A stretch of DNA of 9,754 nt. Origin: Candidatus Woesearchaeota archaeon. GTDB lineage: Archaea; Nanobdellota; Nanobdellia; Woesearchaeales; SM23-78. The first letter of the stretch is position 1; each line of letters starts with the position of its first letter. A model generated the notes under the pieces. The model made no database searches and was not told the DNA's origin. It saw nothing but the letters and a program-made list of their open reading frames with translations. Below, piece by piece: positions 1 through 7,155 of this stretch. The position numbers were made by a program, and so were the translations under genes. The stretch is taken from NCBI GenBank assembly GCA_019322375.1, contig JAHWIP010000074.1, forward strand, positions 1-9,754, written 5' to 3'.

Positions 1-1
1 A

Positions 2-655
2 TTAATAACTGGGTTTAAAGGAGTTAAATCTGTAAATAATCCTCCAATTCCTTCATTTATATTAGAGAACAGAGAATTAATTTTTGGATGGATTGAGCAA
101 ACAATTGCTGATGAAGGTCATGTAAAATATTATCCAAAAAAATATCGAAGAGAAATTATCTGGAGGAGGTCTTTTAATAAGAATTTAAATGAATGCAAAT
201 TAAACAGAGATGAAAGAGCAATGTTAGATAAAATAGGAATAACTTATGATGTTAAGAATATTGGTACTTATGTGACAAAGAAAGGAGTTGAGAAAATAAG
301 ATTGCATGTTCGTTTATCAAAAAGGAAAAATTTACTTAAATTGAGAGAACTAATATTAATTCCCTGCACTAGAAAAAATGAGACATTAACAAAAATGATG
401 AGAGGCTTTGTTAGATATAAAGAGCCTTTGAAAGTGAAAGATACAATAATAGAAATTTGTAAAGAGAATGATTTTATTATAACCAAATCATTGAAGGAAA
501 AGATGCATTATAAACAAACGACTACTGCCTTCAAATGGTTAAAACTATATCAAAAACAAGGGTTGTTAACCTGTGCAGAATCTTCTTCCTATAAAAAGGG
601 TTTTGTTGGGCGCTTACCTGCAAAATATGTTCTATCAAACCAAAAAGCTTTTTAA
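2..655 (+). CDS. Partial LAGLIDADG-like protein with C-terminal winged helix (5' end outside window)
   Basis: The frame is open from the left edge to TAA at 653-655, so 217 C-terminal residues are visible and the first internal ATG (221) is unlikely to be the true start. Visible residues about 29-41 contain a hydrophobic stretch ending in ADEGHV (D37 E38 G39), which resembles the acidic end of a LAGLIDADG helix. It is followed by basic strands and an LDKIGI...RLHVRLSKRKNLLKL segment typical of the second half of that fold. Residues from about 145 (VKDTIIEIC...TTTAFKWLKLYQKQGLL) look like a winged helix-turn-helix. LAGLIDADG proteins are DNA endonucleases or DNA-binding regulators; the likely role here is DNA binding, with nuclease activity unproven. 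The gene is more AT-rich than the later genes, in keeping with a mobile or transferred origin. No intein splice residues are seen at its C-terminus. The family call is tentative. Confidence 0.5.
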   Translation, partial: LITGFKGVKSVNNPPIPSFILENRELIFGWIEQTIADEGHVKYYPKKYRREIIWRRSFNKNLNECKLNRDERAMLDKIGITYDVKNIGTYVTKKGVEKIRLHVRLSKRKNLLKLRELILIPCTRKNETLTKMMRGFVRYKEPLKVKDTIIEICKENDFIITKSLKEKMHYKQTTTAFKWLKLYQKQGLLTCAESSSYKKGFVGRLPAKYVLSNQKAF

Positions 656-656
656 G
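649..656 (+). promoter_or_regulatory. Possible TATA box for leuS
   Basis: A TTTTTAAG stretch with purines just upstream overlaps the end of the preceding gene and is centred about 28 bp before the ATG at 680. That is the archaeal box A position for a leaderless transcript. No Shine-Dalgarno is visible in 657-679. The match is weak because the whole region is AT-rich. Confidence 0.35.
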
Positions 657-679
657 GTAGTTATTTCTTCTTATTGCAT

Positions 680-3325
680 ATGGTAGATTTTAATAAAATT
701 TCAAAAAAGTGGCAGGGCAGATGGAGGAAAGCTCAGATATTTAAATCAGAAATAAAGAAAGATAAGCCTAAAATGACGGTAATCGAGATGTATCCGTATC
801 CCAGCGCGAGCTATTTGCACATGGGTCATGTTAGGAATTATGTTATGGGAGATGTTTTTGCTCGTTTCAAGAGGATGAATGGTTTTAATGTTCTTTATCC
901 TATGGGTTATGATTCTTTTGGCTTGCCTGCTGAGACTGCTGCTAAAAAAGAAGGTGTTCATCCCAAGAAGTATGCTGATCATGCTATTGAGAAAATTATG
1001 GAATACCAAAAAGCTTTAGGTAATAGTTATGATTGGGATAGAGTGCTTTGGAGTCATGACCCTGATTATTATAAGTGGAACCAATTATTTTTTGTGAGAA
1101 TGTTTGAGAAAGGACTGGCTTATAGAAGAAAGGCTCCTGTGAACTGGTGTGAAGAGTGTCAGAGTGTGCTAGCGAATGAGGAGGCTGAGAAAGGTACTTG
1201 TTGGCGTTGTGAAAGTCCTGTTACTAAAAAAGACCTTGACCAATGGTTTCTTAAAATAACTGCTTATGCTGAAAAGCTTATCAAGGATTTAAATAAGATT
1301 GAGTGGCCTGAGAAGATTAAGATTATGCAAGAAAACTGGGTAGGTAAGAGTAAAGGAACCCTTTTAGAATTTCCTATTAAGGATTCTGATAAGAAGCTTA
1401 GTGTTTTTACAACAAGACCTGATACTTTTTTTGGTATTACTTTCTTAGTTTATGCACCTGAGCACCCTGATGTTCTTGAACTAGTGAAAGAAACCAAGTA
1501 TGAGAATGATGTTAAGAAATTTATAAAAAAAGTTTCAGAAGAAGACTTTATTACAAGGATAGCGGTGAACAAGGAAAAAGAAGGCATGTTTATTGGAAGG
1601 CATGCTGTTAATCCTGTTACAAAAGAAGAGATACCCATATATATTGCTAATTTTGTTCTTTATGAATATGGCACTGGTGCAATTATTGCAGTACCTGCTC
1701 ATGACCAAAGAGACTTTGAGTTTGCAAAGAAGTACAAGATTCCTATAAAAGTGGTTATTAATCCTCAGATGTTTGACCTTGACCCTGAAAAAATGACAAG
1801 AGCCTATATGGGAGACGGCAACATGGTTAACTCAGCACAGTTTAATGGCATGAATAATCGTGATGCTATTCCTGAGTTTAACAAGTTCTTTGAAAAGCAT
1901 GGTTGTGCAAGGGTTACTGTGCAGTACAAGATTCGTGATTGGCTGATATCAAGGCAGAGGTACTGGGGGACTCCGATTCCAATAGTTCATTGTGATAAAT
2001 GCGGGGTTGTGTCTGTGCCTAAAAAAGATTTGCCTGTGTTGTTGCCTGAAAAAGTTGATTTTAATTCAAAGATTAATCCTTTGTTAAGCAATTCTGAGTT
2101 CCTGAATGTTAAGTGCCCTGAATGTGGGGGTAATGCTAAGAGAGAAACAGACACTATGGGAGGTTTTGTTGATAGCTCATGGTATTTTCTGCGTTATTGC
2201 GATAATAAGAATAAAAAGAAGGCTTTTGATAAGAAAAAAGTTAATTACTGGATGCCTGTTGACCAATATATTGGAGGAGCAGAGCATGCTGTTATGCACT
2301 TAATATATGCTCGTTTCTATGTCAAGGCTTTAAAGGATTTAGGTTTTGTTGATTTTGATGAGCCTTTCATGAGGCTATTTAATCAAGGAGTTGTGCATAA
2401 AGGCGGGGTTAGGATGTCAAAGTCTAAGGGTAATGTAGTGTTTCAAACTGATATATCTGATAGATACGGCATTGACACTGCGCGTTTCTTTTTAATGTTT
2501 GTTGCCAGCCCTGACAAGGACATGGAATGGGATGACAAGGCTGTTGAAGGAGCTTATAAGTTTCTTGTAAAGGTTCATTATCTGATTAACACTCATAAAA
2601 TCGTCGACAAAGTTATCAAGAACCAGGAGAGCAAGGCTCACAAGGCAATATTAGAAGTAACTGATTATATATCTTCTTTTAAGTACAATCTTGCTTTGAT
2701 TAGTATTATGCAGCTGGCAAATTATTTATATACAAAAGAAGAGGTTAGCAGGTTTGCTGTAAAAAATCTGTTGCTACTATTGTCTCCTTTTGCTCCTCAC
2801 CTAGCAGAGGAATTGTGGGAAAAACTAGGCTATAAAGGCTTTATTAGTCTTGAGAGATGGGCTAAAGGTGATAAGAAAAAAATTGACATGAAAGTAGAGG
2901 CAAGCGAAGATTTGTATCAGGGAATAAGAAAAGACATTCTTGCTTTGCAGGACTTGACAGGCTTAACCAAGCCTAACAAGATAATGCTTATTATTCCTAA
3001 CACTTGGAAGTATGCTTTTATCAAGAACTTTAAAAAAGAGATTGAAAAAACAAGGGATGTTGGCAAGCTGATTAAGGCTTTGTGTGCTAAAGATAAAACA
3101 AATAAAAAATTCATTGCAAATTTTGTTCCAAAATTTGTTAAAAACATAGATAAGATTCCTGAATTTATTTTGTCTCAGACAGACGAGAAAAAAGCACTTA
3201 ATGAGTTTGTTGCAGAGCTGGAAAAAGAGTTTAAAACCAAGTTTGAAATAGTTGTTGAAAAAGATTCAAAAGAGCAAAAAGCAGTCCAGGCAATGCCTGG
3301 TAAGCCAGCAATTGTTTTTGCTTGA
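680..3325 (+). CDS. leuS: Leucyl-tRNA synthetase, bacterial-type core with archaeal-like C-terminal tail
   Basis: This cytosolic class I enzyme charges tRNA-Leu with leucine using ATP and hydrolyses mischarged tRNA. The 881-aa product shows the HIGH signature as HMGH (47-50), a zinc-knuckle CEEC...CWRC (C157, C160, C174, C177), an editing domain with TTRPDT (244-249) and GTGAIIAVPAHDQRD (331-345, with the conserved D345), a second Cys pair set near 450-485, and KMSKS as MSKSK (579-583). The editing domain follows the first zinc knuckle, which is the bacterial arrangement, and the core reads like bacterial LeuRS. No large leucine-specific insertion precedes MSKSK. From about residue 741 the bacterial VNGKVRGK tail is absent; instead there is an IPNTWKYA segment and an AMPGKPAIVFA end that resemble archaeal LeuRS. 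ATG 680 is preferred to the TTG at 674, which lies two codons upstream. GAPOR follows after 39 bp on the same strand. Confidence 0.96.
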   Translation: MVDFNKISKKWQGRWRKAQIFKSEIKKDKPKMTVIEMYPYPSASYLHMGHVRNYVMGDVFARFKRMNGFNVLYPMGYDSFGLPAETAAKKEGVHPKKYADHAIEKIMEYQKALGNSYDWDRVLWSHDPDYYKWNQLFFVRMFEKGLAYRRKAPVNWCEECQSVLANEEAEKGTCWRCESPVTKKDLDQWFLKITAYAEKLIKDLNKIEWPEKIKIMQENWVGKSKGTLLEFPIKDSDKKLSVFTTRPDTFFGITFLVYAPEHPDVLELVKETKYENDVKKFIKKVSEEDFITRIAVNKEKEGMFIGRHAVNPVTKEEIPIYIANFVLYEYGTGAIIAVPAHDQRDFEFAKKYKIPIKVVINPQMFDLDPEKMTRAYMGDGNMVNSAQFNGMNNRDAIPEFNKFFEKHGCARVTVQYKIRDWLISRQRYWGTPIPIVHCDKCGVVSVPKKDLPVLLPEKVDFNSKINPLLSNSEFLNVKCPECGGNAKRETDTMGGFVDSSWYFLRYCDNKNKKKAFDKKKVNYWMPVDQYIGGAEHAVMHLIYARFYVKALKDLGFVDFDEPFMRLFNQGVVHKGGVRMSKSKGNVVFQTDISDRYGIDTARFFLMFVASPDKDMEWDDKAVEGAYKFLVKVHYLINTHKIVDKVIKNQESKAHKAILEVTDYISSFKYNLALISIMQLANYLYTKEEVSRFAVKNLLLLLSPFAPHLAEELWEKLGYKGFISLERWAKGDKKKIDMKVEASEDLYQGIRKDILALQDLTGLTKPNKIMLIIPNTWKYAFIKNFKKEIEKTRDVGKLIKALCAKDKTNKKFIANFVPKFVKNIDKIPEFILSQTDEKKALNEFVAELEKEFKTKFEIVVEKDSKEQKAVQAMPGKPAIVFA

Positions 3326-3334
3326 TTAATTAAG

Positions 3335-3344
3335 TTTTTATAAA
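3335..3344 (+). promoter_or_regulatory. TATA box for GAPOR gene, overlapping oligo-T end of leuS
   Basis: TTTTTATAAA is centred 25 bp before the ATG at 3365, the expected distance for archaeal TBP binding and a leaderless start. The T5 run 10 bp after the leuS stop could also serve as its oligo-T termination signal. A GAGGT at 3348-3352 lies 12 nt before the ATG, too far to be a convincing Shine-Dalgarno. Confidence 0.5.
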
Positions 3345-3364
3345 AAAGAGGTTTATACCTTAGC

Positions 3365-5251
3365 ATGATACCCCAAAAAGCCTTGTTCATAAATGCATCT
3401 GACGGCTCTTTCAGAGTTGAAGAGATTAAAGACCCAGATATTATCGGGCCATTGGATTTTGCTCTTAAGCATGCAAGTGATGAAAAGCACTTTTTTTTCG
3501 GCATTGGTCCTTTAGCTGGCTCTGTTATTCCTGGCTCAAGGAGAATGATTTTCTGTGGAAAGTCTCCTCAATGGGATAATTTTTACATTTCCACTATGGG
3601 AGGGGCTGCCCAGATATTTTATCATTTAAATATTAATTATGTTGTTATTGAGGGTTCTTGCAAAGAACATTCAATTCTTAAGCTTAAGTATGAGAAAGAA
3701 AACCTGAGTGTTAAGTTTGAGCCAGTAAAGATTGAAGAGGTTTGGAAGGGTTATAATGATAAGCTTGGTGTTTATGCTTTACAGGACTATGTTTTTAACA
3801 AGTACCACTCTGAATATGATAACTGCTTTGATGAGTTTGGAAAATTAAGAATATTAGCAACAGGCCCTGCCAGTCTTAAAACCAATATGGGCGCTATTGG
3901 CTCTGCTTATGTTACAAAAGATGGGCCTGGAAATGCAGATACCTGGGCTGGCAGAGGAGGCATTGGCTCAAAACTGGTTCAAAAACATAATATTGTTGCT
4001 ATTGTTTATGGCGGAGATTATAAGGAAAAAGAATTATACAATAAAGAAGAGATTAACAAGTACTTTATGGACAAGTATAACAAGGACATGATGCAAAAGG
4101 ATATTGAGGTTACTGTTAAGTATAGATTTGACCCTAAATATGATTCTGGCGGAACCCTGGGTGTTAATTTTACAACAGTAAAAAAATGGCTGTTTAGTTT
4201 TAATTATTCATCTGTTTATTTTTCTGATGCAGACAGATTAGAAATACATAATAAGTTCATTGTTAATCATTATCTTAAGCAGTTTAATGAAGAAACCATT
4301 AAGAAAAGAATGTTCAAGACCTGCGGAGAGGCCTGTCCTGCTGCATGCAAAAAAATGCATGGTATATATAAAAAGGATTATGAACCTTACCAGGCCCTTG
4401 GCCCTAACTCAGGAGTTTTTGACCAGAGAGCAGCTGAAAAACTTAATCACCATGTTGATGCATTGGGTTTTGATGCTATACAAGCAGGAGGAGTGGTTTC
4501 CTGGTTTATGGAGTGCTTGGCAAAAGGCATTGTTAAAAAACAGGATTTTGGAATAACCCTTATGCCTAAGTGGGATTGGAAAACTTTTGACAGGGTTAAT
4601 GATTCAAACCACAATGCAGAGCTAGGAATACAAATAATAAACATGGTGCTTGATGATAAATACAATGATATCTTTAGCAAGAGCATACGAGTTGCTGCCA
4701 AGAAGATAGATGAAAAATATAATGTAAAAACCAAGGACCTGGCTGTTTATAATGCTTATGCAGAACAAGGATGCATGGTTCCTAACATGTACTGGGCTCT
4801 TGGCTTGTTCAGCCCAATGCCTATAATGGGAAAATACTTTCAGTATTACAAGAATGAGATAGTAAACCCATATGAATTAGGCAGGAAAAATGTTGAGAGA
4901 ATGATAAAAGAATTCTACTCTGATAATGGAGGTTTTTGCAGGTTTCACAGAGGCTGGGTAGAGGAGTTATTGCAAGAGATAATTAACAAGCACTTTAACA
5001 TGAACATAGATTTTTTTGCTCACCACAAAAAACTGGCACAGCAAATAAACATGGGCAATAAAAGCGTTTTCTGGGAGAGTGAGAGGGTAGTGGATATTGT
5101 AAGAGAGTTCTTCAGGGCAAAACTCAATGACAACCCTGCTGACCAGGAAGCCAAGAAATGGCTTGACAAGTTTGAAAAAGACAAATGGGAAGCAGCCAGG
5201 GAGTGCTGGGAAGAACTAAGAAGAGGCATAAATGATGGGTTGAAGGATTAG
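3365..5251 (+). CDS. gor: Glyceraldehyde-3-phosphate:ferredoxin oxidoreductase (GAPOR), tungsten AOR family
   Basis: GAPOR oxidises glyceraldehyde-3-phosphate directly to 3-phosphoglycerate in the cytosol and reduces ferredoxin, replacing GAPDH plus phosphoglycerate kinase in the glycolytic direction. The 628-aa protein (Pyrococcus GAPOR is about 650) has an N-terminal GIGPLAGSVIPGS segment and STMGG, typical of the tungstopterin-binding domain. A CGEACPAAC motif (C320, C324, C328) and a distant C525 in GGFCRFHRGW would bind one [4Fe-4S] cluster. DALGFD (365-370) matches the pterin-binding DxxGxD motif. The phrases YEPYQALGPNSG, MVPNMYWALG and CRFHRGW match what I recall of GAPOR better than the aldehyde or formaldehyde members, so substrate assignment is likely but rests on family resemblance. 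Activity needs tungsten or molybdenum cofactor synthesis, which is not encoded in this window. The gene converges on the next one with a 9-bp gap. The symbol gor is the one used in Pyrococcus and is unrelated to glutathione reductase. Confidence 0.87.
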   Translation: MIPQKALFINASDGSFRVEEIKDPDIIGPLDFALKHASDEKHFFFGIGPLAGSVIPGSRRMIFCGKSPQWDNFYISTMGGAAQIFYHLNINYVVIEGSCKEHSILKLKYEKENLSVKFEPVKIEEVWKGYNDKLGVYALQDYVFNKYHSEYDNCFDEFGKLRILATGPASLKTNMGAIGSAYVTKDGPGNADTWAGRGGIGSKLVQKHNIVAIVYGGDYKEKELYNKEEINKYFMDKYNKDMMQKDIEVTVKYRFDPKYDSGGTLGVNFTTVKKWLFSFNYSSVYFSDADRLEIHNKFIVNHYLKQFNEETIKKRMFKTCGEACPAACKKMHGIYKKDYEPYQALGPNSGVFDQRAAEKLNHHVDALGFDAIQAGGVVSWFMECLAKGIVKKQDFGITLMPKWDWKTFDRVNDSNHNAELGIQIINMVLDDKYNDIFSKSIRVAAKKIDEKYNVKTKDLAVYNAYAEQGCMVPNMYWALGLFSPMPIMGKYFQYYKNEIVNPYELGRKNVERMIKEFYSDNGGFCRFHRGWVEELLQEIINKHFNMNIDFFAHHKKLAQQINMGNKSVFWESERVVDIVREFFRAKLNDNPADQEAKKWLDKFEKDKWEAARECWEELRRGINDGLKD

Positions 5252-5260
5252 TTCTTAGGT

Positions 5261-6364
5261 TTATGCTTTAAGATATTCAACTTCTATTCTTTGTGGTCCG
5301 CCTATTAATTTTGCTCTTCTATTCATTTTACCTTTTAAGGTTGTGGTGTCTGACACAAGTTTAGCAAAACCCTGGTACTTGTCTATGTTTCTCTTGTCAA
5401 AAGTCATTAATAATTCATCTTCAGAAGTAGCAGCAACAGAATAACCAGGAGCATACATCTTTAGGAATTTGTTGTCAGGATTAATTTTTGCCATTGAAAG
5501 CAGTTTTTTAATATGAACTGAAGCAACCTCATTGCCTTTGTAAACAACTGGATTTTTTTCAGCTTCTTTTTTTATATCTTTGTAATAAAGCTTGGCATAA
5601 GGTTTTCCCTGGAAAAAAATGTCAAAGTAATGATTGTTCTCTGTTGTTTCAGGAATATCATATCTTGCTTTAATAGGGTTTCCGTGCTGGTCCCTGAAAA
5701 AAGCACCTGTTTGTTCATAACTTTTATCACTAAGAATTATTTGCTCAACATTAAAAATATCTTCTACTGCATCATGCTTGCTAGGTGCAACAACTGCTGT
5801 AAATGTTACTTTGTGTTCAATAGCTTCTTTTTTAAGAGTATGCTTATCTTTTTCTAAGCAAATAATAGGAATATGATCTTTTGATATTGAAAGAGCAAGA
5901 TTTCCAATATCATTATCTCTTGCAGTGTAATAATCAGTTGCCCCTGCCTCAACCCCTTTAATTTTTTCAATACCTCTGAACTTAAGTTTTTCAAGTGCTT
6001 CAGGCAGTCCTAGGCCATACATATCTTTTTTTATTTTTTTACCAGACCTGCAATTAGCTGTGTAAGGAAAACGGCTCATATCAGCTGCACCAATATCTCC
6101 CTGCCCAATAGTTCTAGGACTATCGATAGGTCCGATTCTTAGCTGAGGAATAATACGAGGGTCATACCATTCAACAGGAATAGAAACAGACGGCTGAGTG
6201 CTAATGCTGATAGATATTCCATCAGGAAGAACACGGGAAAGATTCCTAGGCAGAATCCTTATTAAATCAGATTGAGTGCTAAGAGCAAGACCAGTGAGAA
6301 TAGTGCTTTTTACTGCTAGTTCTAAGAAATCCCTTCTTTTCCAAACCTTTTCAGATACACTCAC
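5261..6364 (-). CDS. Unrecognised protein with twin-arginine (Tat) type leader
   Basis: I do not recognise this 367-aa protein. The N-terminus carries KRRDFLE (residues 9-15), a close match to the Tat consensus (S/T)RRxFLK, followed by a hydrophobic stretch (about 16-28) and then a Ser/Thr/Pro-rich linker. No lipobox cysteine follows, and a cleavage site near residue 29 is only possible. The remainder is soluble-looking mixed alpha/beta with no metal, nucleotide or hydrolase motif I can name. Notable stretches are WYDPRIIPQLRIGP, GATDYYTARDND and IGGPQRIEVEYLKA. Tat substrates are exported folded, often with a cofactor. The GTG at 6362-6364 is chosen because GGGTGG (6375-6370) lies 5 nt before it; the GTG at 6371-6373 overlaps that motif and would add three residues. 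It lies 50 bp downstream of a small membrane-protein gene on the same strand and ends 9 bp from the GAPOR stop. Confidence 0.8.
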   Translation of the reverse strand: MSVSEKVWKRRDFLELAVKSTILTGLALSTQSDLIRILPRNLSRVLPDGISISISTQPSVSIPVEWYDPRIIPQLRIGPIDSPRTIGQGDIGAADMSRFPYTANCRSGKKIKKDMYGLGLPEALEKLKFRGIEKIKGVEAGATDYYTARDNDIGNLALSISKDHIPIICLEKDKHTLKKEAIEHKVTFTAVVAPSKHDAVEDIFNVEQIILSDKSYEQTGAFFRDQHGNPIKARYDIPETTENNHYFDIFFQGKPYAKLYYKDIKKEAEKNPVVYKGNEVASVHIKKLLSMAKINPDNKFLKMYAPGYSVAATSEDELLMTFDKRNIDKYQGFAKLVSDTTTLKGKMNRRAKLIGGPQRIEVEYLKA

Positions 6365-6369
6365 AAATA

Positions 6370-6375
6370 CCACCC
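6370..6375 (-). promoter_or_regulatory. Shine-Dalgarno deciding the GTG start at 6364
   Basis: On the minus strand GGGTGG is followed by five bases (TATTT) and then GTG. It is complementary to the archaeal 16S 3' end (CACCUCC) at good spacing, which favours 6364 over the overlapping GTG at 6373. Confidence 0.55.
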
Positions 6376-6400
6376 TTTTTTATTAAGTGATTAGATTATG

Positions 6401-6410
6401 ATTTAAATAT
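6401..6410 (-). promoter_or_regulatory. TATA box for Tat-leader gene
   Basis: The minus strand reads ATATTTAAAT with an A-rich stretch upstream, centred about 41 bp before the GTG at 6364. A start about 25 bp downstream (near 6379) would give a 5' leader of about 15 nt, enough to include the Shine-Dalgarno at 6375-6370. Confidence 0.5.
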
Positions 6411-6414
6411 TTTC

Positions 6415-6591
6415 TTAATGAACCAGTCCAATCCTCTCTATCATGAACCAGATAGCTAATAAGCCCAGCAGGATAATCATTATCCCAAGCACCACATCAA
6501 TTGTTCCGCCTTTGAGCCATATGATTACCAGCCTGATGACAATATATATTATTAAGATGTCCTTGATGATTCCTCTGATGCCTGTTTTCAT
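6415..6591 (-). CDS. Small two-helix membrane protein, 58 aa
   Basis: The minus strand reads ATG at 6591-6589 to TAA at 6417-6415, 58 codons without interruption. The product starts MKTGIRGIIKD. A first hydrophobic helix (about 11-26, broken by R20) leads to a short KGGTID turn, a second very hydrophobic helix (about 33-50), and an ERIGLVH end. It is probably an integral membrane hairpin of unknown function. A strong TATA box (TTTATATAAT on the minus strand) lies about 29 bp upstream with no Shine-Dalgarno, which fits a leaderless mRNA. The Tat-leader gene follows 50 bp downstream on the same strand but has its own TATA box, so co-transcription is possible rather than shown. The clean frame, promoter placement and hydrophobic pattern argue against chance, although a chance hydrophobic ORF in AT-rich DNA is not excluded. 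Confidence 0.65.
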   Translation of the reverse strand: MKTGIRGIIKDILIIYIVIRLVIIWLKGGTIDVVLGIMIILLGLLAIWFMIERIGLVH

Positions 6592-6614
6592 GTTATAGAA
6601 TAAGAGTTTTTTGT

Positions 6615-6626
6615 ATTATATAAATG
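6615..6626 (-). promoter_or_regulatory. TATA box for the 58-aa membrane protein gene
   Basis: The minus strand carries CATTTATATAAT, close to the archaeal TTTAWATA consensus, centred about 29 bp before the ATG at 6591. No ribosome binding site lies between them. With the plus-strand element at 6681-6693 it forms a divergent promoter region between 6592 and 6718. Confidence 0.55.
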
Positions 6627-6680
6627 TTTTCTGGGATTCGCTTATGCACACTTTAATTTGAATCTCTTTTAAAGTTTTAG

Positions 6681-6693
6681 AAATATTTAAATA
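6681..6693 (+). promoter_or_regulatory. TATA box for the six-cysteine protein gene
   Basis: AAATATTTAAATA is centred about 32 bp before the ATG at 6719, giving a predicted leader of only a few nucleotides. A second AT-rich match (TTTATATATTA, 6700-6710) is too close to the ATG to give a transcript containing it. Confidence 0.45.
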
Positions 6694-6718
6694 ACTGGAT
6701 TTATATATTACAATTTAT

Positions 6719-7069
6719 ATGGTAAACAGAATTACTATTGGAATAATTATTTTAATTATAATTGGAATTATTCCTATAGGGTCATGTGTTTGGAATGCTT
6801 CAAAAAAAATTGATATTCAAGATATAAATAACTGTGTTTCTGATTCTGATTGTGTACTCGTTGTAAGAGGCTATTGTGGTGGTGCATTAGCCATAAATAA
6901 AGATTATCTTGACACTTGGAATAAATTCTTAGAAGAGGACAGAGTAGAACACCAAGGTGTGCTTTGTAAACCAACCCTGCCCTTAGATTACTTCAAGGCA
7001 GAATGCCTTAACAATAAGTGTGTTGCAACACAAATAAAATTACAACCTCCTCCAATAGACTATAGATAA
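6719..7069 (+). CDS. Small exported or lipoprotein-like six-cysteine protein
   Basis: The 116-aa product begins MVNR followed by a strongly hydrophobic helix (5-20) ending in PIGSC (C23), which resembles a lipobox (I-G-S before the Cys). It may therefore be a lipoprotein, a signal-anchored protein or a secreted one. The mature part has six cysteines (C39, C45, C53, C83, C96, C101), with CVSDSDCVLV...YCGGALAINKDY...AECLNNKCVA. This spacing recalls small secreted Cys-rich domains found in archaea and bacteria and would allow three disulfides outside the membrane. No catalytic motif is seen and the function is unknown. The start has no Shine-Dalgarno; a TATA box about 32 bp upstream suggests a very short leader. 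The gene faces the 3' end of the SRP RNA gene and diverges from the 58-aa membrane protein gene. Confidence 0.75.
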   Translation: MVNRITIGIIILIIIGIIPIGSCVWNASKKIDIQDINNCVSDSDCVLVVRGYCGGALAINKDYLDTWNKFLEEDRVEHQGVLCKPTLPLDYFKAECLNNKCVATQIKLQPPPIDYR

Positions 7070-7126
7070 TCTAATGAGGTAAATGTAGTAAGGACTGTTT
7101 AAGAATATAAATGCACGCCTGGAGGT

Positions 7127-7155
7127 GGATAAGCTGAATAAGCACTAGCTTACCC
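7127..7155 (-). other. RNA hairpin at the 3' end of the SRP RNA
   Basis: On the minus strand GGGTAAGCT (7155-7147) can pair with AGCTTATCC (7135-7127) over 9 bp, including one G-U, around an 11-nt loop. The G-U reads as A-C in the opposite strand, so the hairpin is better in the SRP-sense RNA. The weakly T-rich TTTATATTCTT follows at 7111-7101. It may help define the RNA's 3' end or termination, and it shares bases with the proposed helix 1. Confidence 0.4.

Noticed and set aside
674..679. TTG start giving leuS two extra residues (MHM...)
   Set aside because: The ATG two codons later fits the TATA distance for a leaderless message, and TTG without a Shine-Dalgarno would be unlikely.
3175..3504. 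109-aa minus-strand ORF across the leuS/GAPOR junction
   Set aside because: It lies antisense to two well-supported genes and has low-complexity Ser/Phe composition typical of a shadow frame.
5252..5260. Shared terminator between convergent GAPOR and Tat-leader genes
   Set aside because: Only 9 bp separate the stops, with no hairpin and no oligo-T run on either strand.
5630..5857. 75-aa plus-strand ORF inside the Tat-leader gene
   Set aside because: It is antisense to a longer gene with a clear leader and start signals, and its Cys/Phe-rich composition looks like a reverse-frame artefact.
6371..6373. GTG start three codons upstream for the Tat-leader protein
   Set aside because: It overlaps the GGGTGG motif that best serves as the Shine-Dalgarno for GTG 6364. 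It is not fully excluded if the mRNA is leaderless.
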